From SBAX01 sp043806315 (GTDB lineage: Bacteria > Planctomycetota > Phycisphaerae > UBA1845), in assembly GCA_043806315.1 (NCBI GenBank), contig JAZDHF010000261.1:1-14094 (forward strand): a stretch of DNA of 14,094 nucleotides, given 5' to 3'. Made by a program: the position numbers and the translations under genes. Below the pieces are notes generated by a model. The model did no database searches. It had not been told where the DNA came from and worked only from the letters and a program-made list of their open reading frames with translations. Below, piece by piece: positions 6,138 to 13,287 of this stretch (the first letter of the stretch is position 1; every line of letters starts with the position of its first letter).

Positions 6138-8645
6138 TTACAGGAGTCCGAACGCCTTGCGCAAGCCCCACTCCGTTGATATCATAAGCACGAAAAGCAC
6201 CAAAACCAGTTTAGAGTCCCATAAAGTCTCAACCACATCATCGGGAATCTGCACGCTGCGGTCGCGGACGGTGGCGAATTCGCTCTCCAATTGGTCCAGT
6301 TCCAGCACCCGCCCGCCGGTGGCGGCGGCGATGCGCTCCAGCGCCTCGTAGTCGGCCTCAGGACGCCGGGCCTCCAAATCGGGCCGCTCCACCCGAACCA
6401 ACACGGACGCCGAACGGTCGCCGGACCGAGGCGAAATGTCCGCCGCCTCCAACGAAAAGCCGCCCGGATGCGGCGGGACGTAAGCGCCCTCGAAGACGCT
6501 CGACTGCGGACCAATTCGATGCACGTCGAACCGTGCCGCGAAGTCCGAAGTTCGAAGTTCGAAGTTCAAAGATGGAGCAACGCCCGTGTCCTTTCGATCT
6601 TCGAACTTTGAACTTTGAACTTCCACGGCGACGGGCAAAGTGTCGTGTTGTTGGGACAGCAATTGGGCGTCAAAGAACTCGACCTGGACCCGCACCGGCT
6701 CGCCGTACGCGTAGGTCCGGCGGTCGGTCCGGAGAACATAGCGACGGTCCTGTGAAGCGCGGGTGTCGCGCATTAGCTCTCGCGCGACCTGCACCCAGTA
6801 GCTGTCGTGCAGCAACTCGCCGTTGTGTCGCCGCCAGCGCCAGGTGTCGTCGGTCGCCTGGAAGAAAAGTTTGCCCGCGCCGTATCGGCCCGTAACTACA
6901 ACGGGCATCGCCCCGGCGGCGGTGCGCAGGGTGGGATGCTCGGCCAACACGGACGCCCCGGGCTTGGGCCCCAGCGTCCTCGCCACCCAGTACAACTCGG
7001 GCAGTGAATCGAACAACGCCGCACTCGCCGCACGGTCCGCAACGAACCGGAAGATGCGGCTCCGTTGGCCTTCCGGCGTCAGCCGCGGGCGGTAGCCGGA
7101 CACCAGCGGCGCGTCGTAGCGACCGAGAAAGCCGGGGTCGATGGAAACCGGAATCAACTTCTCCAACGGCGTCCCCAGGTACCGATGCGGGGCCGCTCGT
7201 TCCCCCGCGATCAACCCGAACCCGCCGCCTTCATTCCCCACGAAATCCAGCAGCATGTTCATCTGCGCCGCCGTCAACCATCCGCCGCGCGGATCGACGT
7301 CGCCGAACAGCACAACGTCATAGCGACTCAATTCTTCCGGCGTATCGGGAAAACGCCCGATCGGCTCGGTCCCTTCCTGGACGAACTGTTCGTCGGCCTC
7401 GATCAGCAGGCCGCTCGCCTGCATCGTCTGCTCGCGGAGCAGCGCGTTCTTGAGGTATCGGTACTCGTACCGCGGATACCCTTCCACGAAAAGCACGCGC
7501 AACCCCCCCTCCAGGATCGTTACGTCCACTCGCTCCGCGTTGTTCTGAATGTTGGTCTCGCCTGGCAGCGGCGTGACCTCCACGCGGTATCGTGTGGTCC
7601 CGCCTTGGGTGGGCTTGGTGTGCAGTTCGACGGTCGTGGCCCCGGCCGAGGGCTTGTCCTGAGCCTCGAAGGAATCGAGGGAGATGGTTTGCGCGGCGAC
7701 CGTCGTTCCGCTTCGCTCGTCCACCAGGGCGACGCGAACCGGCGTCGGTTCGCTCAGCCCTCGCGCCGAAATCTGCGCTTCGACGGCCAGCACGTCGTTG
7801 ACGAACACGCCGTCTTGGGCGCGGACGGGGCCGACTTCGATGTCCCGAACCGGGTCCGGCGATCCGATGCGCAGGGGGAAGATGGGAATCTGCCGCCCGG
7901 CCGCGAGGTCGAGGGCGTCCTGAAGGCTGGTCGGCTGGGTTGCGCGGCCGTCGCTGGCCAGGATCACCGCCGCGAGTCGCCGGCCCTGGGCCTTGTCGAT
8001 CACCTGACGGATCGCGCGGGCGAGGTCGGTGCTCATTCCCTCGGCCTTGGCCGATTGCACGCTCTCCACTAGCGGCGGGAGCGCCGCTTCGGAGTCGGCG
8101 TAGCCCTGCGCTTCGACGGCGGCGGAGAACGTATACAGTTGGACCGCGTTGTGTTCGAGCAATCGTCGAAGGGGCGCGGCGTCATCGCCGGTGACGGCAG
8201 CTTGGACGCATTCGAGACGGGAATGGTGTGGCACCGGCATCCTGCCGGTGTTTTCACGGGCTGGAAGCCCGTGCCACACGCGGGCGATCGCACTCGCCGC
8301 AGCTTCGTCCGAATAGCGGTCCCGCGTGGTCATGCTCAAGGAAGTGTCCAATAGCACCGCGACGTGGGACGGCTCGACGCGGTTTCGCTGCCACACCAGC
8401 GACGGGCGGCACAGCATCGCCGCGACCAAGGCGATGAGCCCGCAACGGACCACGGCCAGGGTCAGACGGCGACCGGACGAGGTGCGTTCCTGCCGGTACA
8501 TCATCGTTACCCACGCCAGGGCGACCAGAGCGAAGCTGAGCAATACCCACCCGGCAACCTCGTTCTCCCACTTCAGCAGAAGCGGCGCGTCGCGCCCGAG
8601 GCGGATGTCGTGAAGGTCGAGAAGCCACTCAATCAATCGCGTCAC
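6138..8645 (-). CDS. VWA and glutamine-amidotransferase-like membrane protein
   Basis: This 835-residue protein has two N-terminal membrane segments (about 30-50 and 62-82), then a von Willebrand A domain with a MIDAS motif DTSLSMT (D100, S102, S104) and ILASDGRA near 230. Next are an Ig-like region (about 265-380), a class-I-glutamine-amidotransferase-like domain (about 383-560, starting GLRVLFVEGYPRYEYRYLK) and a C-terminal membrane helix (about 808-826). Where active amidotransferases have a nucleophilic cysteine in a G-x-C-x-G turn, this protein reads GFGLIAGE, so that domain is probably a non-catalytic binding fold. Such proteins accompany BatA and DUF58 in planctomycetes and likely act at the membrane in metal-dependent protein contacts. 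The GTG at 8645 is supported by GAGGA six bases upstream, 9 nt after the BatA stop. Oddly, three short repeats (6547-6623, 7653-7673, 8226-8279) are read through in frame, adding unusual residues at about 675-700, 324-331 and 123-140. Confidence 0.85.
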   Translation of the reverse strand: MTRLIEWLLDLHDIRLGRDAPLLLKWENEVAGWVLLSFALVALAWVTMMYRQERTSSGRRLTLAVVRCGLIALVAAMLCRPSLVWQRNRVEPSHVAVLLDTSLSMTTRDRYSDEAAASAIARVWHGLPARENTGRMPVPHHSRLECVQAAVTGDDAAPLRRLLEHNAVQLYTFSAAVEAQGYADSEAALPPLVESVQSAKAEGMSTDLARAIRQVIDKAQGRRLAAVILASDGRATQPTSLQDALDLAAGRQIPIFPLRIGSPDPVRDIEVGPVRAQDGVFVNDVLAVEAQISARGLSEPTPVRVALVDERSGTTVAAQTISLDSFEAQDKPSAGATTVELHTKPTQGGTTRYRVEVTPLPGETNIQNNAERVDVTILEGGLRVLFVEGYPRYEYRYLKNALLREQTMQASGLLIEADEQFVQEGTEPIGRFPDTPEELSRYDVVLFGDVDPRGGWLTAAQMNMLLDFVGNEGGGFGLIAGERAAPHRYLGTPLEKLIPVSIDPGFLGRYDAPLVSGYRPRLTPEGQRSRIFRFVADRAASAALFDSLPELYWVARTLGPKPGASVLAEHPTLRTAAGAMPVVVTGRYGAGKLFFQATDDTWRWRRHNGELLHDSYWVQVARELMRDTRASQDRRYVLRTDRRTYAYGEPVRVQVEFFDAQLLSQQHDTLPVAVEVQSSKFEDRKDTGVAPSLNFELRTSDFAARFDVHRIGPQSSVFEGAYVPPHPGGFSLEAADISPRSGDRSASVLVRVERPDLEARRPEADYEALERIAAATGGRVLELDQLESEFATVRDRSVQIPDDVVETLWDSKLVLVLFVLMISTEWGLRKAFGLL
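6547..6623. repeat. In-frame inverted repeat of GAAGTTC units
   Basis: The left arm 6547-6573 and right arm 6597-6623 are 27 nt each and inverted with 3 mismatches, around a 23-nt spacer. Each arm is itself made of tandem heptamers (GAAGTTC / GAACTTT). It lies inside the VWA/GATase-like gene, where it encodes residues of the type VQSSKFEDRK...LNFELRTSDF (about 675-700) between two beta-rich regions. It resembles an interspersed repeat I associate with planctomycete-type genomes, a statement from memory. Confidence 0.75.
7653..7673. repeat. 21-nt interspersed repeat, copy 2, inside a CDS
   Basis: This copy is identical to 547-567 over 21 nt. It is read on the minus strand as SFEAQDK (about residues 325-332) of the VWA/GATase-like protein, in a loop between Ig-like strands. 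Confidence 0.75.
8226..8279. repeat. REPIN-like double hairpin inserted in frame in a VWA gene
   Basis: The element is 54 nt and perfectly nested. The outer stem is GTGTGGCAC (8226-8234) with GTGCCACAC (8271-8279). Hairpin one is CACCGGCA-TCC-TGCCGGTG (8232-8250) and hairpin two is CACGGGCT-GGA-AGCCCGTG (8255-8273), joined by TTTT. The outer stem shares bases with the hairpins, so the folds are alternatives. The length equals 18 codons and adds about residues 123-140 (VWHGLPARENTGRMPVPH) just after the MIDAS strand of the VWA domain. Confidence 0.85.
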
Positions 8646-8654
8646 AGGCGGTCC

Positions 8655-10919
8655 TCAAGCTACAGCACTTGCGGCGGGGGCTTCGCGCGGGGAGCCGAAG
8701 TACATCGCCATCCACATTTCCCCCAGCAACAACGCCATCACGACGTAAAGCGCCATGGAGGCGAGTTCGGTCGATTTCGCGGCTGCGGGCTGTTCATCCG
8801 CCGCCGTTGCGGCACTGACCAGACGGACGGGCCGATCGAGCAACGCCGCCAGCTTCCGCTCATCGACGCTCTTTAGGTCGGATTCCGTGGGATCGACATT
8901 GGCGGCGACGACCCGCGACGTCGGCCCGATCGACAGGGTCGCCAATTGTGCCCGCTCGACGGGACCGTAGGTCAAGGCCAAGGCTTCCTCATGCGCGACC
9001 ACCGACGGCTCGAACGCCGCCCCGTCGCTCGTGGTGACCCGCAGGGGCAGCGAGCTCTCCACCGGGGTGAGCGGTTCGACGACGCTCTGACCGACGAGCA
9101 CGTTGCGTTGCTCGCCGTGCGGCGGGACCAAATAGGAGACCGCGTTCAGCATCACCGCGACGTAGTCCCCCTTGGCCGGAAAGTTCGTCCAGTCCATGTT
9201 GGCCGTCGTCGTCCATACCAGAACTCGCCCTTTCCCGAACGCCGACGCCGCCAAGGCCGGCGCGTCGTTGCCGTACCGCAGAACCACTTCCGCCCGATTG
9301 GCGTCGAGTTCGATGGGGAGGTAGTGCTCCACGCGAGCCAGGAAGAGTCCGCTGGTGGGGTGGGCCGCGAACTCGGCCACGATGGGGTGAACTTGGCGAT
9401 CGAGCTTGAACTCCGTCGCCGCGGCGGGGGTCGAAGTGAGGTCGATGGGTCGGCCGATCTTCCCCGGCATAAGCCCCGCGCCGCCCGCATAACCGTAGCG
9501 GTTGTAGTGGTCGGCGCTGACCAGATCGCCCAGGAAAACGAGCAGCCCGCCGCCCGCGGAAGTGAACCGCTCGAGCTGGTTCCATTGCTTGGCCGACAAT
9601 TGTCCGACGTTGCACAGCGCGACCACATCGTAGGCCGGGAGCGCTTCGCCTTCCAGCTCGGATTCGGTGATGACCTTCGGCGAAACGAGATTCGTCGCGG
9701 CCGATCGACTCTCCACCGAGGCCGTCGAGCGGCGCAGAGCGGCGGCTTGATTCGGCGCCAGCGCGGTGGCGAGGAATCCCGCCTGCCCGTCCAGCAGCTT
9801 CACGCCCGGTCGCCCGTCCACCAATAACACGGGTGCGGATTCACGGACCTCCAGCGAGAGATAGCGGGCGTCGTCGTCCTCCAGCCTGTTCTGCGTCGGG
9901 GCCAGGATTCGTGCTTCGAGTGCGTGAGTGCCGGCGGTGGAAAACTCCGTCGAAAGGCTGGACACGACGGACGACCCCGGCTCCAGTCGTGGAAGTTGCT
10001 CCCGGCGGAGGATCTGCCCGTCGCGGCGTACCTGGAGGGCCGCATTTCGTACACTCGACTCCCCGAAGTTGGTGACCTCGACGGTGATCCGCACGGGGAG
10101 ATTCACCCCGACCAAGGGCGACTCCGGCGCGAGGCGAGTCACGGCCAGGTTGTCGGTGACGCCGGTATCCACGCGAATGAAGCTTAGATCGACGGACGGG
10201 TCGGAGAGGGCGTCGGCGAGCTGTCTCGTCGCCCGGACGGCAGCCGTCGGGTTTTGCGGCGTGTCCGACTCCCATGTGTCCTTCGGAAAATCGGAGATCA
10301 AGTAGACGGCGCGGTTTCCGGCGGCGACGTCGGAGACTTTCAGAATGTTCCGGGCCGCCGACAACGCCCCGACCGTGTCCGTCGCCCGCTGCGCGGGCCG
10401 GATCGCGGCGAGAGATTCGCGGACGAAACGCCGATCGTAGGCGGCGTGAGCGATGACCGCGTCCGCCGGCGCCGCCAACGTCACCAAGCTCACCGCATCC
10501 GCGGGCGGAAACGAGTCCACCAGCCGCATCGCGCACTGTTGCGCCGCGGCGAATCGAGTGCGTCCGTCCGTTTCGTGGGCGCTCATGGAGAGCGAGTTGT
10601 CCAGCAGGATGATGCGGTGCACGCGCGAGGAGCTTCCCGGCACCAGTGCCGTCGCGGGCAAGTAGGGCCGCGCGACGGCGAATCCCAACAGCACGACCAC
10701 TCCGATCCGGGCCAGCATGAGCAACAACTGTTCAAGCCGAACGCGCTTGGCGCTCCGCCGATTGGCCGCCAGGAGGAACGACATCGCCGCCCACCGGATA
10801 CGCCGGTAACGACGCCGGTTGATGAGATGGATCGCAATCGGGATGAGCGCCGTCAGCAGGGCGATCCCCGCGATCGTCGGGTGAACGAAGGGCATGTTGG
10901 CGAGTAGCGGCGACGGCAT
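8655..10919 (-). CDS. BatA-type membrane protein with VWA domain
   Basis: This 754-residue protein opens with the BatA N-terminal signature: a membrane helix (about 15-35), HLINRRRYRRIRWAAMSFLL (31-50), then a second helix (about 66-86). A VWA domain follows with MIDAS DNSLSMS (D107, S109, S111) and YLISDFP near 207. After it come an Ig-like region, a GATase-like fold (from about 368, APVLLVDGRPG, with GGGLLVFLGD) and a C-terminal membrane helix (about 717-742). In Bacteroides-type aerotolerance clusters BatA works with MoxR and DUF58 at the cytoplasmic membrane; the planctomycete version is much longer and its partner is unknown. The ATG at 10919 lies 7 nt after the DUF58 stop, and that TAG is part of the Shine-Dalgarno (TAGGAAG), so translation is coupled. 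A second in-frame ATG nine codons in (MPFVHPTIAGIA) is a possible shorter start. Confidence 0.87.
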   Translation of the reverse strand: MPSPLLANMPFVHPTIAGIALLTALIPIAIHLINRRRYRRIRWAAMSFLLAANRRSAKRVRLEQLLLMLARIGVVVLLGFAVARPYLPATALVPGSSSRVHRIILLDNSLSMSAHETDGRTRFAAAQQCAMRLVDSFPPADAVSLVTLAAPADAVIAHAAYDRRFVRESLAAIRPAQRATDTVGALSAARNILKVSDVAAGNRAVYLISDFPKDTWESDTPQNPTAAVRATRQLADALSDPSVDLSFIRVDTGVTDNLAVTRLAPESPLVGVNLPVRITVEVTNFGESSVRNAALQVRRDGQILRREQLPRLEPGSSVVSSLSTEFSTAGTHALEARILAPTQNRLEDDDARYLSLEVRESAPVLLVDGRPGVKLLDGQAGFLATALAPNQAAALRRSTASVESRSAATNLVSPKVITESELEGEALPAYDVVALCNVGQLSAKQWNQLERFTSAGGGLLVFLGDLVSADHYNRYGYAGGAGLMPGKIGRPIDLTSTPAAATEFKLDRQVHPIVAEFAAHPTSGLFLARVEHYLPIELDANRAEVVLRYGNDAPALAASAFGKGRVLVWTTTANMDWTNFPAKGDYVAVMLNAVSYLVPPHGEQRNVLVGQSVVEPLTPVESSLPLRVTTSDGAAFEPSVVAHEEALALTYGPVERAQLATLSIGPTSRVVAANVDPTESDLKSVDERKLAALLDRPVRLVSAATAADEQPAAAKSTELASMALYVVMALLLGEMWMAMYFGSPREAPAASAVA

Positions 10920-10926
10920 CGTCTTC

Positions 10927-11865
10927 CTATCCCCCGCCGAGCACCCGCGAGGAGTGCTGCCGCAACCGTGCGGCGCGCGTGGCCAGGTATCCGCTCAGGG
11001 CCGCGTCCAAGGCCATCGCGGTGTTGAACACCGTGTAGTCGATGAGCATGTGCCCGCAGCCCGTACGCAATTGGGATTGGAACCGCTCGACCTCCTCGAC
11101 ATAGCGGACCTTCAGGGCGCGTGGATCGGTCAACAATCGCCCCATCAACTCCATCCCGTCGAACAAGGTAGGGCCGGAAAACGGCAAACTCAGTTCCGCC
11201 GGGTCCCACACGTTCCAGACGATGACTTCGTGTCGGCGGTAGCGCAGGTGTTTGAGTCCCTTCAGAATGGCGTCCGGAGCATCGAACAGGTCGCTGATGA
11301 GAATGATGAGGAGCCGGTGGCTGAGGCGTTCCGCAAGCTCCGTCAGGACGCGTCCCAGAGAGGTTTTGGCTGGTCCGGTTTTTCCGGCCAGCTCATGGAC
11401 CAGCGTCTTCCAATGGTGGGCATTGTTGGAAGGCCGCATGAAATGGGTGAGATGTTCGTCGAACAACGTCAGCCCCACTGAGTCCTGCTGTTGCAGCGTC
11501 AGATAGGCGATGGCCGCGGCGATGGCCGTGGCGTACTCATGTTTGGTCATGCCCTCCTCGCCGGAGCGATAACTCATCGACTCGCTGCAATCCACCACTA
11601 GCATGAGGTTGAGGTTCGTCTCCTGCTCGTACTCCTTGACGTAGTACTTGTCCGTCTTGCCGAAGACCTTCCAGTCGATGCGCCGCAGGTCGTCGCCCTG
11701 GGTGTAGGCCCGGTGGTCGGCGAACTCGACGGACAGCCCGCGTTGCGGACTGTGATGGATACCGCTGAAAAACCCTTCGATGATCAACCGAGCGCGCAGC
11801 TCCAAGCCGCTGATCTTGGCCAGCACCTTCGGGTCGAGGTACTTGCGATAGTCACGCTCAGGCAC
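10927..11865 (-). CDS. DUF58 protein with VWA-like fold
   Basis: This protein has 312 residues, a normal length for the family. It carries the DUF58 core: LELRARLIIEGFFSGIHHSP (21-40), the signature YTQGDDLRRIDWKVFGKTDK (54-73) followed by YYVKEYEQET, and a MIDAS-like VVDCSESMS (D92, S94, S96) of a VWA-type fold. It is soluble, with no membrane segment visible. DUF58 proteins are usually activated by, or bind, a MoxR AAA+ ATPase encoded just upstream, and act with BatA proteins. Here it is the first gene of the operon and no MoxR gene precedes it. The start is a GTG at 11865, supported by fit to the family N-terminus (PERDYRKYLDPKVL) and by GAAGGA ten bases upstream. That Shine-Dalgarno belongs to a 21-nt interspersed repeat (11876-11896), so the leader appears to be repeat-derived. 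Confidence 0.9.
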   Translation of the reverse strand: MPERDYRKYLDPKVLAKISGLELRARLIIEGFFSGIHHSPQRGLSVEFADHRAYTQGDDLRRIDWKVFGKTDKYYVKEYEQETNLNLMLVVDCSESMSYRSGEEGMTKHEYATAIAAAIAYLTLQQQDSVGLTLFDEHLTHFMRPSNNAHHWKTLVHELAGKTGPAKTSLGRVLTELAERLSHRLLIILISDLFDAPDAILKGLKHLRYRRHEVIVWNVWDPAELSLPFSGPTLFDGMELMGRLLTDPRALKVRYVEEVERFQSQLRTGCGHMLIDYTVFNTAMALDAALSGYLATRAARLRQHSSRVLGGG

Positions 11866-11875
11866 GGCGCACGAA

Positions 11876-11896
11876 TCCTTCGGGACTCAGGACAAG
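11876..11896. repeat. 21-nt repeat, copy 3, forming the DUF58 leader
   Basis: It matches the reverse complement of 547-567 and 7653-7673 with 2 mismatches over 21 nt. On the minus strand it ends in GAAGGA, ten bases from the GTG at 11865, so the repeat supplies the likely ribosome-binding site of the operon's first gene. Confidence 0.65.
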
Positions 11897-12077
11897 TTTC
11901 ACAGGTCCGGGATGGGTGCGAACGGGGACATCCCCCGTCGCCCTTGCAACCGGACCGACACCCTCTACATTCTATGCTACGCCAAGTGTTATCGGCTGAG
12001 TGTATAGCCGTGCTGTGCGGAATGGGGTCTCTTGCACGGGTTCGTTATCGGGCTGCTGTCGGTACGTTCGGTCTGGG

Positions 12078-12091
12078 TCCCCGAAAGGGGA
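12078..12091. repeat. Small hairpin beside REP copy 1
   Basis: TCCCC-GAAA-GGGGA, a perfect 5-bp stem with a GNRA-like tetraloop. It lies 11 nt left of the REP palindrome at 12103-12150 and resembles the C4/G4 hairpins found beside the other REP copies. Confidence 0.5.
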
Positions 12092-12102
12092 AGGGGGCGT
12101 TG

Positions 12103-12150
12103 GCACGGGTGGAGTGAGTCCCGGCGCTCCGGGACGAACAGAACTCGTGG
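12103..12150. repeat. REP palindrome, copy 1 (3' side of TIR gene)
   Basis: The inner stem is GTCCCGG-CGCT-CCGGGAC (12118-12135). The outer stem is CACGGGT (12104-12110) with ACTCGTG (12143-12149), including one G-T wobble. The bases between the stems (GGAGTGA / GAACAGA) align with those of copy 2. The orientation is the same as 13288-13340. It lies between the TIR gene stop (12167) and the VWA operon. Confidence 0.75.
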
Positions 12151-12166
12151 GTCGGCGTCGATCTCA

Positions 12167-13180
12167 TCAATCGTTGTCGATCGCCCCAACGGGGCGATGG
12201 CGGCGCTCGTCCGAAGGGAGGTCCTCGGGTGGTTGGGGCCGACCACGGCACCATTCGCCGACCTCCTTCTCCAACCTGAGGAACGCCTCCGCAACGTCCT
12301 GGCGGAACTGAAGCTGCTCGATGCCGTGCAAGTCGGAGGGGATCTTGGTTCCGTTCTTCACAACCAATAGTGTCCGAGCGCGACCAAGCCGCCCGACGAA
12401 CCATCCAAGCTCAAAGAGGACGTTGGGACGAGGCTGAGGATATTCCGCGTCCTTTTCGCGCACCAGATCGTCGGGCGTCAGCACCGCGATGCCCGCATTG
12501 CAGGGCTCGGCCTCCTCTTCCAGCTTTTCAATCAGAGTACGACTCTTCCCGGGCGCTTCGGACATCACGACGACTCGACAAGCCAGCTTGGTCTCTAGAA
12601 TCTCCTTGAGTTCCCGCCGTTTGGCCTCATCGTGACCGTGGATTAGGAACACGATGGGGTGCTCCACAGGACGTGACGCGCCACGTCGAGTGACAGCGTC
12701 TGAAGCACCGGTCTGAGACGCGGACGTACTCGGGTCGGGCTGGCGGGATTCTACAGCAGCGAGACCTTTGTTCGCTTTCCAATGGGCTAAGAGCGCCTCG
12801 ACGTCTATTCGCTCGGGCGCCAGCTGGTCCATGCATCTTGCCAGAGCAAGGGGCACCTCTCTCCCTCTAACGTATACGTCGTCTATCGTCGGGCTCCATT
12901 CGACGACCGGGTTCTTCGAAAAGGGATCTTGCAGCAGCGCAGCGAGAATCAGCAGAGCGTTACGTCTACGTACCTCATCCGCCGAAGCGTCCGTGACCAC
13001 GCGTCGGAAATAGTCACCTGGGCGCTCATACCCACGTGGCCCTCGGTTGATGGGCGGTAACTCATAGGCCTGCACGAACGCGGCGGCGTTGTCCCTGTCA
13101 CGATCCGTTACGGCCTCGAACGCTTGCCCGATTAGAACGATCAGCTTCGGTGATATCGGTGGCACCTTCGAAGGCGTCAT
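12167..13180 (-). CDS. TIR-type (CAP12/Pycsar-effector-like) protein
   Basis: This 337-residue protein has its C-terminal half (about 175-305) as the TIR-like nucleotide-binding domain of the CAP12/Pycsar effector family: PIVFLIHGHDEAKRRELKEI (175-194), SEAPGKSRTLIEKLEEEA, GIAVLTPDDLV, and RPNVLFELGWFVGRLGRAR, whose E257 sits where the NAD-cleaving glutamate of the family lies. Members cleave NAD+ in anti-phage defence when triggered by a partner or ligand. The N-terminal 130 residues, helical and charged (AFEAVTDRDRDNAAAFVQAY, then ALLILAALLQDPF), are not a domain I recognise and may be the sensor. A low-complexity linker (140-172) joins them. The ATG at 13180 has GAGGAG nine bases upstream; longer starts read through a repeat. 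No cyclase or other partner is adjacent. REP palindromes flank it, and the last codons (RHRPVGAIDND) come from a repeat hairpin. Base composition looks less GC-rich than the operon, suggesting transfer. Confidence 0.85.
   Translation of the reverse strand: MTPSKVPPISPKLIVLIGQAFEAVTDRDRDNAAAFVQAYELPPINRGPRGYERPGDYFRRVVTDASADEVRRRNALLILAALLQDPFSKNPVVEWSPTIDDVYVRGREVPLALARCMDQLAPERIDVEALLAHWKANKGLAAVESRQPDPSTSASQTGASDAVTRRGASRPVEHPIVFLIHGHDEAKRRELKEILETKLACRVVVMSEAPGKSRTLIEKLEEEAEPCNAGIAVLTPDDLVREKDAEYPQPRPNVLFELGWFVGRLGRARTLLVVKNGTKIPSDLHGIEQLQFRQDVAEAFLRLEKEVGEWCRGRPQPPEDLPSDERRHRPVGAIDND
12180..12198. repeat. C4/G4 hairpin inside the TIR gene 3' end
   Basis: ATCGCCCC-AAC-GGGGCGAT is a perfect 8-bp stem with a 3-nt loop. 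It is read on the minus strand as the C-terminal residues of the TIR protein, ending 11 nt before the stop codon. A related hairpin with the same AAC loop is at 13267-13281. Confidence 0.75.
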
Positions 13181-13195
13181 GGAATCGAACTCCTC
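13178..13195 (-). promoter_or_regulatory. Start-deciding ribosome binding site of the TIR gene
   Basis: GAGGAG (complement of 13190-13195) followed by nine bases and ATG at 13180. It is the only strong Shine-Dalgarno near the possible starts of this frame and fixes the start 77 codons inside the longest open frame. Confidence 0.7.
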
Positions 13196-13208
13196 GTTTG
13201 CACAATGG

Positions 13209-13237
13209 ATTCGAACTGATCGCGGGACGTTTGTCCA
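13209..13237 (-). promoter_or_regulatory. Putative promoter of the TIR gene
   Basis: On the minus strand TGGACA (complement of 13232-13237) is followed by exactly 17 bases and TCGAAT (complement of 13209-13214). These match the sigma-70 -35 and -10 consensus at 5/6 and 4/6 positions. The predicted transcript begins about 20-25 nt before the ATG. The -10 lies in a 12-nt near-repeat (ATGGATTCGAAC at 13205-13216, ATGGAATCGAAC at 13179-13190, period 26), which could be an operator or chance. Confidence 0.4.
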
Positions 13238-13266
13238 CTCTGAAGGGTTCTGGGAGAATATCTGAA

Positions 13267-13281
13267 GGCCCCAACGGGGCC
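13267..13281. repeat. C4/G4 hairpin left of REP copy 2
   Basis: GGCCCC-AAC-GGGGCC is a perfect 6-bp stem. It shares its AAC loop with 12180-12198 and is 6 nt from REP copy 2. Confidence 0.65.
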
Positions 13282-13287
13282 AACGGC

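Larger units (their letters stand above)
11866..12166. other. Intergenic region between operon and TIR gene, no gene
   Basis: About 300 nt lie between the GTG of the DUF58 gene and the stop of the TIR gene, both on the minus strand. The stretch holds a 21-nt repeat next to the DUF58 start, a small hairpin (12078-12091) and a REP palindrome (12103-12150). A weak minus-strand -10-like TAGAAT (complement of 11969-11974) lies about 105 nt before the DUF58 start, with no convincing -35. The frame open on the plus strand here is not supported as a gene. Confidence 0.5.

Noticed and set aside
8226..8279. Cloverleaf-like fold as a tRNA or ncRNA
   Set aside because: It is too short for a tRNA, lacks T-loop and anticodon features and lies within a coding region; a repeat element explains it better.
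8946..9827. 293-residue plus-strand open frame
   Set aside because: Antisense to the BatA gene, with no recognisable motif or ribosome binding site.
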